Of a DNA stretch of 64,000 nucleotides, positions 24,601-31,217 are shown in pieces; within the stretch, counting starts at the first letter, position 1; each line of letters starts with the position of its first letter. The position numbers and the translations under genes are program-made. The notes below the pieces were generated by a model. It made no database searches, was not told the origin of the DNA, and was given only the letters and a program-made list of their open reading frames with translations. This DNA comes from Cliona cf. orientalis (taxonomy: Eukaryota; Porifera; Demospongiae; Clionaida; Clionaidae). The DNA lies in NCBI GenBank assembly GCA_963930775.1, contig OZ005699.1, positions 7,833,501-7,897,500 on the forward strand, written 5' to 3'.

Positions 24601-26488
24601 AGTTTACTATACTGGGAACTGAAAAATGGCTGACCTCGCTATGCTAAAGACAAAGAATAAGCTATAACTCGTGAGAGAAAGCTTTTTAGCAAAATCCCTC
24701 AGTTGAAAACCTTTGGAGTTTGGCGAAAAATTGGCTGGTACGTTCATTTTGTTGCATAAATGTTTTACGCTGGCAGTAGAGCGGTAACAGACAGACAGAC
24801 AGACAAACAAACAGACAGACAAACAGACTACTGTAACCCTCGTGCGCATGCGCCGAGCGTTAATAAGCCTATTACATGCACAATACAGTGCACATACATT
24901 GAACATACATTGTTGTTGACCCTTTACCAGAATTTGAGGGCAGTAAAATGTACTAATGTTAAATTGTTTATTAGTGTATACATGTGCATGTACATGTACA
25001 TGTACATATACATGTAGATGGCAAGGGTCATTAGCCACAAAAATTGCAAAATTGTATAATAATAATAATTATTATTATTATGCTTAATGCAAAATATTTA
25101 TGATCTCTAGAAATTATTTTTCATCACTTACAATTTTCCCTATTTGCTATGTTTCCTGTAGAGAACTACTGGCGTTGTTTGATTCGCTCTGCCAGCCTGT
25201 TACCTCTCTCCCACACCGAGGCGGAGAAGAGAGAGATGGAGGAGGCTGATACCGTCTCTGCCCTAGCCTCTCTATCAGTGGGTGGAGAACCACAGCATCG
25301 GTGAGTGCCGGTACATGTAAGTACCCGGGGCTGGGGGTAGTGAATCACACCATGCAAGATCATTGATCCATAGTACCGTATAATATAGCAGTGTATTGAA
25401 TGTTATATTAAATGTAACTAGAGCTCATAGAGCACATACCCCGCGTGCCATTGCAATATCACCCATGGCCATGCCTCTTGTTAGCTAGACTCGGACCTCT
25501 ATTCTTTAAAGTTTAATCTCTTGCTACTCATGAACTTTTTCGTTCCCTTCTGAGATCCATGATCACAAATGACATTAATTTTGTGCTAGAAGTATGTTGT
25601 AGAGCAGCTCGAGCATGCACAGTAGACTCCCTAGAGCAGCTTGAGCATGCGCAATAGACTTCATGAGGTACTACTACCCTAGTAGGTGGGCGTGTCCGAC
25701 ATACTCGCACAATTTGTAGCTTCCCTGAATCTCTTGCTTGCTACTCATGAACTTTGTCGTTCCCTTCTGAGGTCCACGATCACGAATTTTGAGCAAGAAG
25801 TATGCTGTAGAGCCGCTCGAGCATGCGCAGTATACTCCCTGGAAATAGAGAGCAGCTCGAGCATGCGCAATAGACTTTAGGAGGTACTAGGTGGGCGTGT
25901 CCGAAGTAGGCGTGTCCGACATACTCGCACGATTTGTAGCTTCCCTGGGTATTGCCTAGTGTTAAGAATGAGACAGAAGGTGTTTTTTCGCTGTCTTACA
26001 TCATTTTGTCCCATTTATTGATCCTACTTTTGCCTAAATGTTGAGATTTGCCGATTTTTGTGCGGACAGACAACAGACAACAGACGACAGACAAACCGAT
26101 TGCTTTACCCCCTGCTGCGCATGCGCGCACGCAGGGTAATTAGGTGCATGATATGGGGGGGGGGGGAGGAGCCACAGAAATTGGTGACTCAGAAATTATT
26201 TAGCCAATGTAGTGAGTATTGTTTGCGGATATGCACTTTTATAGTGTGTGAAATACACCAATTTCTGAGAGATCTATTATTATATTAATATCCAGGAAAT
26301 TTTCTTGGATTTTTAATGCAATACTGTAACAGATCTCAAACACTTCTTTATACAGTGGATCACTAGCTAGCTACAAAATATTAATTTTGTATATTAAGTT
26401 TTTCCTGAATTTTAACATAAAGGAAGAGTTTTATGAGTACTGTATCATAATTATCCCCAGGTCAGCGGCAATGCAGACAGCAGTCTAG
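2666..26488 (+). CDS. HDAC4/5/7/9-like: Class IIa histone deacetylase (HDAC4/5/7/9 type), 21 exons, 1,026 aa
   Basis: Zinc-dependent protein deacetylase family and transcriptional corepressor that shuttles between nucleus and cytoplasm. Exons: 2666-2705, 13164-13250, 13406-13451, 13531-13610, 13758-13889, 14084-14298, 14571-14849, 15088-15226, 15596-15827, 16087-16282, 16520-16873, 17084-17221, 17500-17709, 17980-18089, 18181-18262, 18387-18582, 18889-19047, 22023-22092, 23737-23885, 25162-25300, 26461-26488. All junctions are GT-AG and phases agree. Residues 1-600 are a low-complexity and Gln-rich regulatory arm, about 601-950 the deacetylase domain, and the rest a C-terminal helix and export signal. 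Length is close to human HDAC4 (1,084 aa). Two odd catalytic positions: Asn at residue 881, where a zinc-binding Asp is expected, and Tyr at 923, where vertebrate class IIa enzymes have His. The least certain part is exon 1, joined across a 10.5 kb intron by phase only; an internal ATG at 13169 is the alternative start. Confidence 0.93.
6723..6905. repeat. GA/GGGA-rich purine tract, about 180 bp
   Basis: An imperfect polypurine tract (GAGAGA, GGGAGG, AAAGAG). Long polypurine tracts of this kind can form triplex DNA; that is general knowledge and nothing here proves it. Confidence 0.9.
7607..7683. repeat. Short tandem duplication in HDAC intron 1
   Basis: TTAATTCTAGTACATA followed by AAGTAGTTCAGAA occurs twice in a row, the first copy carrying a short insertion. 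Confidence 0.75.
9320..9445. repeat. GA microsatellite
   Basis: A largely pure GA array with GGGA interruptions, about 125 bp, in HDAC intron 1. A second pure GA tract of about 36 bp follows at 9749-9785. Confidence 0.95.
10473..10550. repeat. Foldback (palindromic) repeat, copy A
   Basis: Left arm CCTCAGGACTTCCCTCTC then AGCTTTTCA; right arm TGAAAAGCTGGGAGG then CCTGAGG; the loop contains ACATGCA. The arms are inverted copies. Shares its AGCTTTT / AAAAGCTGGGAG core with 22806-22945 and 61428-61775. Confidence 0.7.
10560..10806. repeat. Direct repeat pair of about 70 bp
   Basis: AATGTATGAGAGCTAGCTTG, then GGCTAGTACTGTGATGG and TCCACCCGAAATTAACCCTA, appears near 10567-10637 and again near 10735-10808 with few differences, separated by about 100 bp including a GGGAG-rich stretch. 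Confidence 0.8.
12034..12285. repeat. GGGAGA minisatellite with internal duplications
   Basis: A block of about 65 bp (GAGAGGAGAGAGAAGAAGAG and so on) is repeated at about 12059-12113 and 12127-12176. It is followed by two copies of a segment with GAAGAAGAAGAGAAG and TTTTATT.CTGAGTATA (about 12178-12225 and 12238-12283). Confidence 0.8.
13164..14298 (+). CDS. HDAC4/5/7/9-like: HDAC exons 2-6: acidic N-terminus and Ser/Pro-rich arm
   Basis: Five short exons encode an acidic start ([16 protein letters not shown]), a linker and the Ser/Pro-rich stretch [17 protein letters not shown] and KTLSMGAAL. The long exon 6 (14084-14298) is Gly/Ser/Thr-rich with [16 protein letters not shown] do not recognise the MEF2-binding helix of vertebrate class IIa enzymes here. 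RLSPTRLSP is a candidate kinase target and basic patch, by inference. Introns 2-5 are 71-194 bp, typical of a compact genome, in contrast to intron 1. Confidence 0.85.
14571..16873 (+). CDS. HDAC4/5/7/9-like: HDAC exons 7-11: Gln-rich coiled coil and putative 14-3-3 sites
   Basis: Exon 7 has heptad-like [11 protein letters not shown] and [19 protein letters not shown]. Exons 9-10 form a long Gln-rich helix ([19 protein letters not shown], then [20 protein letters not shown] and onward), matching the Gln-rich oligomerisation domain of animal class IIa HDACs, although it sits closer to the catalytic domain than in vertebrates. Exon 9 contains [13 protein letters not shown] and exon 11 contains [14 protein letters not shown]: both resemble the phosphoserine sites bound by 14-3-3 in this family (inference). 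Exon 7 could also stop at 14783 (CAG|gt); the stronger donor at 14850 keeps the frame and is used here. Confidence 0.88.
16361..16410. repeat. ACATGT hexamer repeat
   Basis: GCATGTACATGTACATGTA, then AATAATACATGTACATG: one of many copies of a self-complementary ATGTAC repeat in the HDAC introns. Others lie near 9862, 10909-10938, 15344-15364, 15468-15504, 15533-15552, 17334-17352, 20767-20785 and 24985-25015. Confidence 0.9.
17057..17079 (+). repeat. Poly(C) run forming the polypyrimidine tract of exon 12
   Basis: About 23 consecutive C, then ACAG and the first exon of the deacetylase domain. Upstream 16998-17056 is CT-rich. In effect this microsatellite is the splice-acceptor pyrimidine tract. 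Confidence 0.9.
17084..18262 (+). CDS. HDAC4/5/7/9-like: HDAC exons 12-15: first half of deacetylase domain
   Basis: Begins [20 protein letters not shown] and [14 protein letters not shown]. His614, Cys616, Cys618, His622/625 and Cys694 (in [10 protein letters not shown]) fit the structural zinc site that marks class IIa enzymes. Exon 14 holds FVRPPGHHA, with the active-site His pair at 745-746. Exon 15 ends at VDW, just before the zinc ligands. Ala754 in AMAFCYFNN stands where HDAC4 has Gly (PMGFCYFN); this lines the active-site channel in other HDACs, so it may narrow it (inference). The 3' splice site of exon 12 is preceded by a run of about 23 C. Confidence 0.93.
17731..17935. mobile_element. 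Short inverted-repeat element in HDAC intron 13
   Basis: The left end GTATAGCCAGAAATATTGGC and the inverted right end (reverse complement GTATAGCCGGAAAATTTGGC) form imperfect terminal inverted repeats. Internal copies of TTGGCGGATTTTAATTT add further symmetry. About 205 bp, non-coding: a MITE-like element of unassigned family. Confidence 0.65.
18387..23885 (+). CDS. HDAC4/5/7/9-like: HDAC exons 16-19: zinc site and catalytic loop
   Basis: Exon 16 starts [17 protein letters not shown]: Asp781 and His783 are the first two catalytic zinc ligands. Exon 17 reads [20 protein letters not shown]: Asn881 (codon AAC, 18993-18995) replaces the third zinc ligand Asp of the SAGFD/SSGFD motif. The exon 18/19 junction spells [19 protein letters not shown], with Tyr923 (codon 23738-23740) at the transition-state Tyr position. 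Intron 17 is 3 kb and intron 18 is 1.6 kb. Fold-defining residues elsewhere ([31 protein letters not shown]) are well kept, so the gene does not look decayed. Confidence 0.93.
18812..18880 (+). repeat. CCCTCT hexamer array at the exon 17 acceptor
   Basis: About ten copies of CCCTCT run up to CACTCCAG, the splice acceptor of HDAC exon 17. A pure CT tract lies at about 18616-18650 in the same intron. Confidence 0.9.
19048..22022 (+). other. HDAC intron 17 (3 kb)
   Basis: No nested gene is seen. It contains GA tracts (20396-20440), ACATGT repeats, and a tandem duplication (about 20965-21110 and 21115-21250) sharing CTATTATTGTGTATCCAGAT and TGCTAAAAATA.GTACCTT. Confidence 0.75.
22806..22945. repeat. 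Foldback repeat, copy B, with partial second unit
   Basis: Left arm GCTCTCAGTTTCCCAGCTTT TAATATTA, loop CATGCAAAAAA, right arm TTAATGTTAAAAGCTGGAAG then GAGAGAGAGCCTCC. A further half unit (GATCTCCCATCTTTTAATGT then TGCACGCAAAAAG) follows directly. Confidence 0.65.
24630..24850. repeat. Dispersed repeat with CAGA-rich tail and GCGCATGCGC
   Basis: A body of about 150 bp ends in (ACAG/ACAA)n near 24787-24828 and then CTCGTGCGCATGCGCCGAGC. A similar arrangement (GACAGACAA tract, then CTGCGCATGCGCGCACGCAG) sits at about 25965-26142. Probably two members of one non-autonomous family, in HDAC introns 19 and 20. Confidence 0.5.
25162..26488 (+). CDS. HDAC4/5/7/9-like: HDAC exons 20-21: C-terminal export signal and stop
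   Basis: Exon 20 (25162-25300) encodes [14 protein letters not shown] and [17 protein letters not shown], aligning with the C-terminal YWRCL segment and the leucine-rich nuclear export signal (VTAMASLSVG in HDAC4). Exon 21 is only 28 nt (26461-26488): after a CCCCAG acceptor it adds RSAAMQTAV and TAG. The phase-2 junction and matched frame support it, although so short an exon deserves some caution. Confidence 0.85.
25510..25955. repeat. Two tandem copies of a repeat of about 215 bp in HDAC intron 20
   Basis: Copy 1 (about 25516-25729) and copy 2 (about 25730-25951) both contain CTTGCTACTCATGAACTTT, CGTTCCCTTCTGAG.TCCA, GAGCATGCGCA and GGTGGGCGTGTCCGACATAC, ending GTAGCTTCCCTG. Copy 2 has small insertions. 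Confidence 0.85.
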
Positions 26489-26970
26489 GCATTACCAACT
26501 CGGTATAATATTGTAGCAATCATCAAAACAATTGATCGCAGCACTTGAATCAAATCTAAGCTGCTTACTGTATATCTATGATGTAATCATGATGTAATAT
26601 TCTATTCATAGTAACATTCTCCAACCTGTAACCACCTTCTCTCATGCACCCTTTACTGTAAAAGTGTTAAATTTTGCTGAATTTGTATATTTTACTCAAG
26701 CAACAACAGTGTACTAGTTCATGCTTAGTCTTTCCTTGTGTACAAGAATTAATGTGAACATTTAATATTTTTTTTCTGAAGAACTAAAATTTAATACCGC
26801 ATGGATTCTCTTATTTCCCCATTCTATATTATTATTATTTTTTTGAATTTTCTACTCATTTATTCTATTTTACATAAATTGGAAGACAGTATAAGAATGT
26901 AATTAGATGCTTGAGGCCATGGTGGAGTTGTTTTCACTCTCACAATCATTGATTCTCTTGGTTTGAGATG

Positions 26971-26976
26971 AATAAA
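26971..26976 (+). terminator. AATAAA polyadenylation signal of the HDAC gene
   Basis: First canonical AATAAA after the HDAC stop, about 480 nt downstream. It lies less than 40 bp from the opposing signal of the convergent Cys-rich gene, so the two 3' ends may overlap. Confidence 0.55.
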
Positions 26977-27009
26977 ACAACTCACCTTCGAACATTATAG
27001 CTCCCTTAT

Positions 27010-27015
27010 TTTATT
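27010..27015 (-). terminator. AATAAA polyadenylation signal of the minus-strand Cys-rich gene
   Basis: TTTATT on the plus strand reads AATAAA on minus, about 245 nt beyond the stop of the Cys-rich gene at 27260. Confidence 0.5.
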
Positions 27016-27259
27016 GTGCATGTGCAGAAACTCCACAAAGATCGAACTATATTATAATATTATTAAAATGTAACTTGACAGTGATGTCATATCAATCAGC
27101 AATCCATAATGGCTACAAACTACTAAAATTAATACTAGATCTACAGATTCACATGTACAATAACTGTCAGTATTGTTCACTGTTCATAAATTAGTACTAG
27201 ATTTACAGATTCACATGTACAGTAACTGTTATTGTTCACTGTTCATAGTCTTTCCCTTC

Positions 27260-28139
27260 TCATTGCTGGACGTACAGTTCCAGCAGTTGTATTGGAGTGT
27301 TATCATCAGCTGGTGCTGCACTGCAGATGCGCACCTCAATATCATCAGTCGTTGGGTTTGTTAGGTCCACACTGAACCATGGAGGGGATTTCCCATTGCT
27401 GCAACACTCACCTTCACACTGCTCCCCATCCCAGAGTCGATCGGCAGAGTACAACTGACCTCGAACAAATTCAGTGGTAGGGTTGCCTGATTCGCAGTAG
27501 TAGTTATCTCCAACAAACGATGGGGGGTATAGGTTATCAGGATGACCAGGGTTGCTACATGGACAGTTATCTCGTAGATCCGCATAGCCTCCTTCCGATA
27601 AACCAGAAGCATAGGTCCAGATATGGTTACGAGGTATTCCGTGAGTGATACTGACTCCAGAGACGTAATATGTGTCGAGTCGTTGAAAACCAAAAGCATC
27701 TGTACTTCCGAGCTGATAGCCGATGACTCTCCCACACACTCTGCTGTACTGCATGGCGACCAGTAGAATAACCAATTCCTGGACAACCATCACTTGAAGT
27801 ATTTGAAATTCCACAAGCTCTGATTCCACCAGTGTTGTACTCCATCCAGGCAGATGGACACTGCTCTGAAGGATCACTCATGTTGAGGCTGGCCACTCGG
27901 TGCCATATCCCTGGTCCACAGTTTCCGACAATTGGTGCAATTTTTACCGTCACGTTTTGAATGATCGCTCTGATGCTTTGGATGGAAGTATCTCTCCTCT
28001 CTTGGGAAGGACATGTTCCAATAGGCCCTTCTCCTCCTATTATCGCTGGAGATATTGACTCATAGGTGCTATTAAACGATTGTGAAGGATGTAGCATTGT
28101 CAGCAACAGCGAGGTGATCAAAATGGTAGTTGCAGACAT
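27260..28139 (-). pseudogene. Secreted Cys-rich family gene (member 1), frame-broken
   Basis: From ATG at 28139 there is a signal peptide (MSATTILITSLLLTMLHPSQ) and then the family core: SLNMSDPSEQCPSAWMEYNT and GGIRACG. The reading frame changes once, around 27740-27765. The second frame then carries YSRVCGRVIGYQLGSTDAF, GVSITHGIPRNHIWTYASG, FVGDNYYCESGN, LWDGEQCEGECCSNGKSPPW and PTTDDIEVRIC to the stop at 27260. Intact paralogs (35928-36872 and 37521-38453) are single-frame, so this is a one-base indel or a sequencing error, not an intron. Everything else is well preserved, so the break is recent if real. The family's function is unknown to me. Confidence 0.8.
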
Positions 28140-28866
28140 CCTAGCCTTGGACTAGCAGTAGCAAATCAACATAATATGAATAGTTATAGATGTACAAATG
28201 GGTCGAATCTGACCAGTGGCCGGGGATATAATATTGTAGGATTTTTCTATGTGGGTGTAGAAATGTGCACGTAACCATCACGTGGCCAGCAATTTGACAC
28301 GAATAATAGTGTAAAATATCATCCATCAAGTCATGCATGACACACACTAACGGCTCATAAAAGTCATTAATCTTCTGGAAAAAGTATTTAATTACCGTAA
28401 CTACTTCAAGCCATTGAGTATGTGTTGGCTATAATAGTATTATTTGCACCTTTAATTAAGCACTATCCTGTTTCTTACTACCTGTGAAATGGACAGTCAA
28501 AATACTTCCCTGAATGTGCTTAATGATGCGAAGATATAGCTACAATGTAATTATTACAGTGAGTGATGGTTAGGGATACACACATTATGCTTTTTAAAGT
28601 TCCTATTATGCTATACTATTTTGTATTTTTATGCTCCAATTCCGAACACCAAGAAAATTATATTATATGCTCTCGATTTCTCTGAATTTTTTTTCATACT
28701 AATGTCTGCAATAATTCATTCGGAAACTTGTACTTTATGATAGCTTTATTTCACAGAAAAGACAAGCTATGACCATATTCAGAGACTATGCTACTCACTA
28801 AACGTGAGAAAAGTGCTATGTAGCTATACAGTCAATCACCTGCCAGGGTTATCTTCTATTATTTAA
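28140..28866. other. Intergenic, upstream of Cys-rich member 1
   Basis: AT-rich DNA with no recognisable coding segment. It should contain the promoter of the minus-strand Cys-rich gene. The right boundary is the TTAA target site of the element at 28867. Confidence 0.6.
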
Positions 28867-30705
28867 GGTACCATTAAATTGCGTGGGCGTGAGGTGGGGG
28901 ATATGACACCTAAACCACATCAAAGTCATTAGTGAGGTGCATGTTGTGTAACCACGCCCTTTTAATTGCACAGGTTTCAGGGGTGTGGCTGCTAGAGCCG
29001 GAAGTGTTCATTTAATATCCTCCATGGACCGGAAGCTGAGCCGGAAGGGAGGGGCCAGGCCACGCCCAAAACAGCCCCACCCTGTTCCCCAAGGACCACC
29101 ATTCTCAATCAAGTGCCTACTAACCACCGGATGTCCACCGGAAGCCCACAATCAATCCCAATTAAAACACACAGCTTCCTCAAGGCCAAAACACACACAA
29201 ACACTTGGAGGCCGTTCTGCCACACCGCCCACACAAGAGCTCACCTCATTTCCTGTGTGGGCGGAGTAACAACACGTCATCGCAACCACATCCGCTTCAA
29301 ACCATCGTCAGCTTCCGTCCAGCCGTACGGTCCCCTCCATCGCACCGGCGTACAGTGCCTCATTAACAGACATGGCCTCACCTTTGACCTCCTGCCACGC
29401 CCCCAAAGCCTCCTCGCGGGGTTCAAAGGTCACCACCGCTTCCGGGACACGCCCACCTATCGCCGAGGCCAAGTCCCAGGCGCCGATATCCAAGCACTGG
29501 CCCGTGAAGCCACGCCCAATCGGAAGCAATAAAACCTGCATTAACGCACACGCACACACTCCACACAGTGCCAGGAACACGCCCACATGCTTAATTAGGC
29601 CAAATAAGGCTTTTTTTTTTTTTTTTTTTTTTTTTCAAGGCGACCTGAACACTAAGCAGAAAAAAAATTGTCCAAAAACCACCATATAATTGAGCTGGGT
29701 GCATAGTTGAACCATACAATGCAAGCAGGCAGCCTAAATTTCAATTTTGTCAAAAAGTTGGTAAAGGTCGTCACGTTTATGTGCGCGCGTGGCCCCGCCC
29801 CTCACGTAGCGCGTGGGCGGAAACATTGCAAACGCATGGCTTCTCTGTACAAACATATGGGGAAACTTCAAAGGGCCGTAACTTTAATTGTAAGGTGTGA
29901 ATCAAAAATCTGTCCGGTCAAATCTCTAGTTTCGACCCATTCTGCGTGCCCATGTAAAAATTATCTCCCCAAGTACTCCCAAACCCCCCATGAATTAGAT
30001 TATTTAATTATTTAATTATTTAAATCTTTTCTTTTTTTCTACTTAGTGTTTAACAAGGCGACCAGAACACTAAGCAGAAAAAAAAATTGTCCAAAAACCA
30101 CCATATAATCGAGCTGGGTGCATAGTGGAACCATACAATGCAAGCAGGCAGCCTAAATTTCAATTTTATCAAAAAATTGGTAAAGGTCGTCACGTTCATG
30201 TGCGCGCGTGGCCCCGCCCCTCACGTAGCGCGTGGGCGGAAACATTGCAAACGCATGGCTTCCCTGTACAAACATATGGGGAAACTTCAAAGGGCCGTAA
30301 CTTTAATTCTAAGGCGTGAATCAAAATTCCTGAAGGTCAAATCTCTGCATTTGATCCATTCTGCGCGCCGGTGCAAAAATTATGTCCCCAAGTGCTCCCA
30401 GTTCCCCCCTGAATTAATTAATTAAAAATCTTTTTTTTTTTTCTACTTAGTGTTTAATTAAGTCGTTGCGGTTAATAGTTAAGAAAGAATGCTTTGATCT
30501 TGCTTTGAAGTGGGCAATTACCGGTGTTTTCTTCAGGGGCCACTTCCGGTCGCTAATTACACGCGCATAATCATCCCTGGCCGATTCTAGACACGCCCAC
30601 CTTCGACCAAAAGCACTCGTATGGCCTCTTCGGCCACGCCCCTTCACGATTCGCTAATTGAATTAGCCAATCCTGACGCTCACGCCCACGCACTTTAATG
30701 CTACC
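28867..30705. mobile_element. 1.84 kb TTAA-flanked DNA transposon-like element, non-autonomous
   Basis: The left end GGTACCATTAAATTGCGTGG and the right end (reverse complement GGTAGCATTAAAGTGCGTGG) are inverted repeats of about 27 bp with two mismatches. Each end abuts TTAA (28863-28866 and 30706-30709), the target duplication used by piggyBac elements. The interior is GC-rich compared with its surroundings and rich in CCGGAAG and CACGCCC motifs. It holds no recognisable transposase; the open frames of about 90-140 aa overlap on both strands and look compositional. A 25-base T run and a tandem pair of 410 bp repeats occupy its right half. Assignment to piggyBac rests on TTAA only. Confidence 0.7.
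29636..30457. repeat. Tandem pair of about 410 bp repeats nested in the TTAA element
   Basis: Copies at about 29636-30053 and 30054-30457 are nearly identical over AACACTAAGCAGAAAAAAA, GCAAGCAGGCAGCCTAAATT, GCGCGCGTGGCCCCGCCCCT and ATGGGGAAACTTCAAAGGGC. Each begins ACACTAAGCAGAAAAA and ends with its inverse TTTTTCTACTTAGTGTT. A 25-base T run precedes copy 1. This is either a small inverted-repeat element inserted twice or a tandem duplication inside the larger element. Confidence 0.8.
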
Positions 30706-30709
30706 TTAA

Positions 30710-31217
30710 CCCTATTTATACGCCGGCATAACAAAACCACCTATTAGCTATACTATGATATGCCCAAAGCAATGCCAGCACATTATTATGCGTGTCTCTA
30801 GTGATGGCCTATCAATAATAATATTATATCAAAATAATATGCATGGGACATCATCATAGGTGCAACTGAGGCAACTTACACTAATAATAATTGATCCACT
30901 CACTATAGCTTGTTTTTGCTGTGTGCATGCATGCGGCATCCATGCATCCATGGCATGCTGTCAAGAGTATATACCTGTGCTAACTTACACACCCCTTGGC
31001 ACCAATTGCAAACTCTAGCTGACTAGCTAGTGGGTGCTCCAGGGGTCCATAGAGGTGTTATGGCCAGGCTACTGAGTTGTTCAGTGTACGGTAGAGATCG
31101 TCAATCGGTGTGGTTAAAAATAATATTGAATAGCCACTCGTGTATTTAGAGAGAATCAATCCAACTGCCAACTCGGAGCATAAATCTGTCTGTGGCCACT
31201 TGAGTTGCTGATTCATC
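30710..31217. other. Intergenic region before the propeller/death-domain gene
   Basis: No gene is seen. It contains a palindromic TGCATGCATGCGGCATCCAT stretch near 30925-30950. Should include the promoter of the gene starting at 31218. Confidence 0.5.

Larger units (their letters stand above)
26489..27259. other. Intergenic 3' region between HDAC and Cys-rich gene
   Basis: AT-rich convergent 3' ends. It holds polyadenylation signals for both genes (26971-26976 on plus, 27010-27015 on minus) and a short duplicated stretch (about 27136-27175 and 27190-27235, sharing CTAGAT.TACAGATTCACATG). Confidence 0.7.

Noticed and set aside
28985-29586. Overlapping frames of 92-139 codons inside the TTAA element
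   Set aside because: Open frames occur on both strands of the same GC-rich stretch, as expected from stop-poor composition. No transposase motif is visible, so I do not call a gene.
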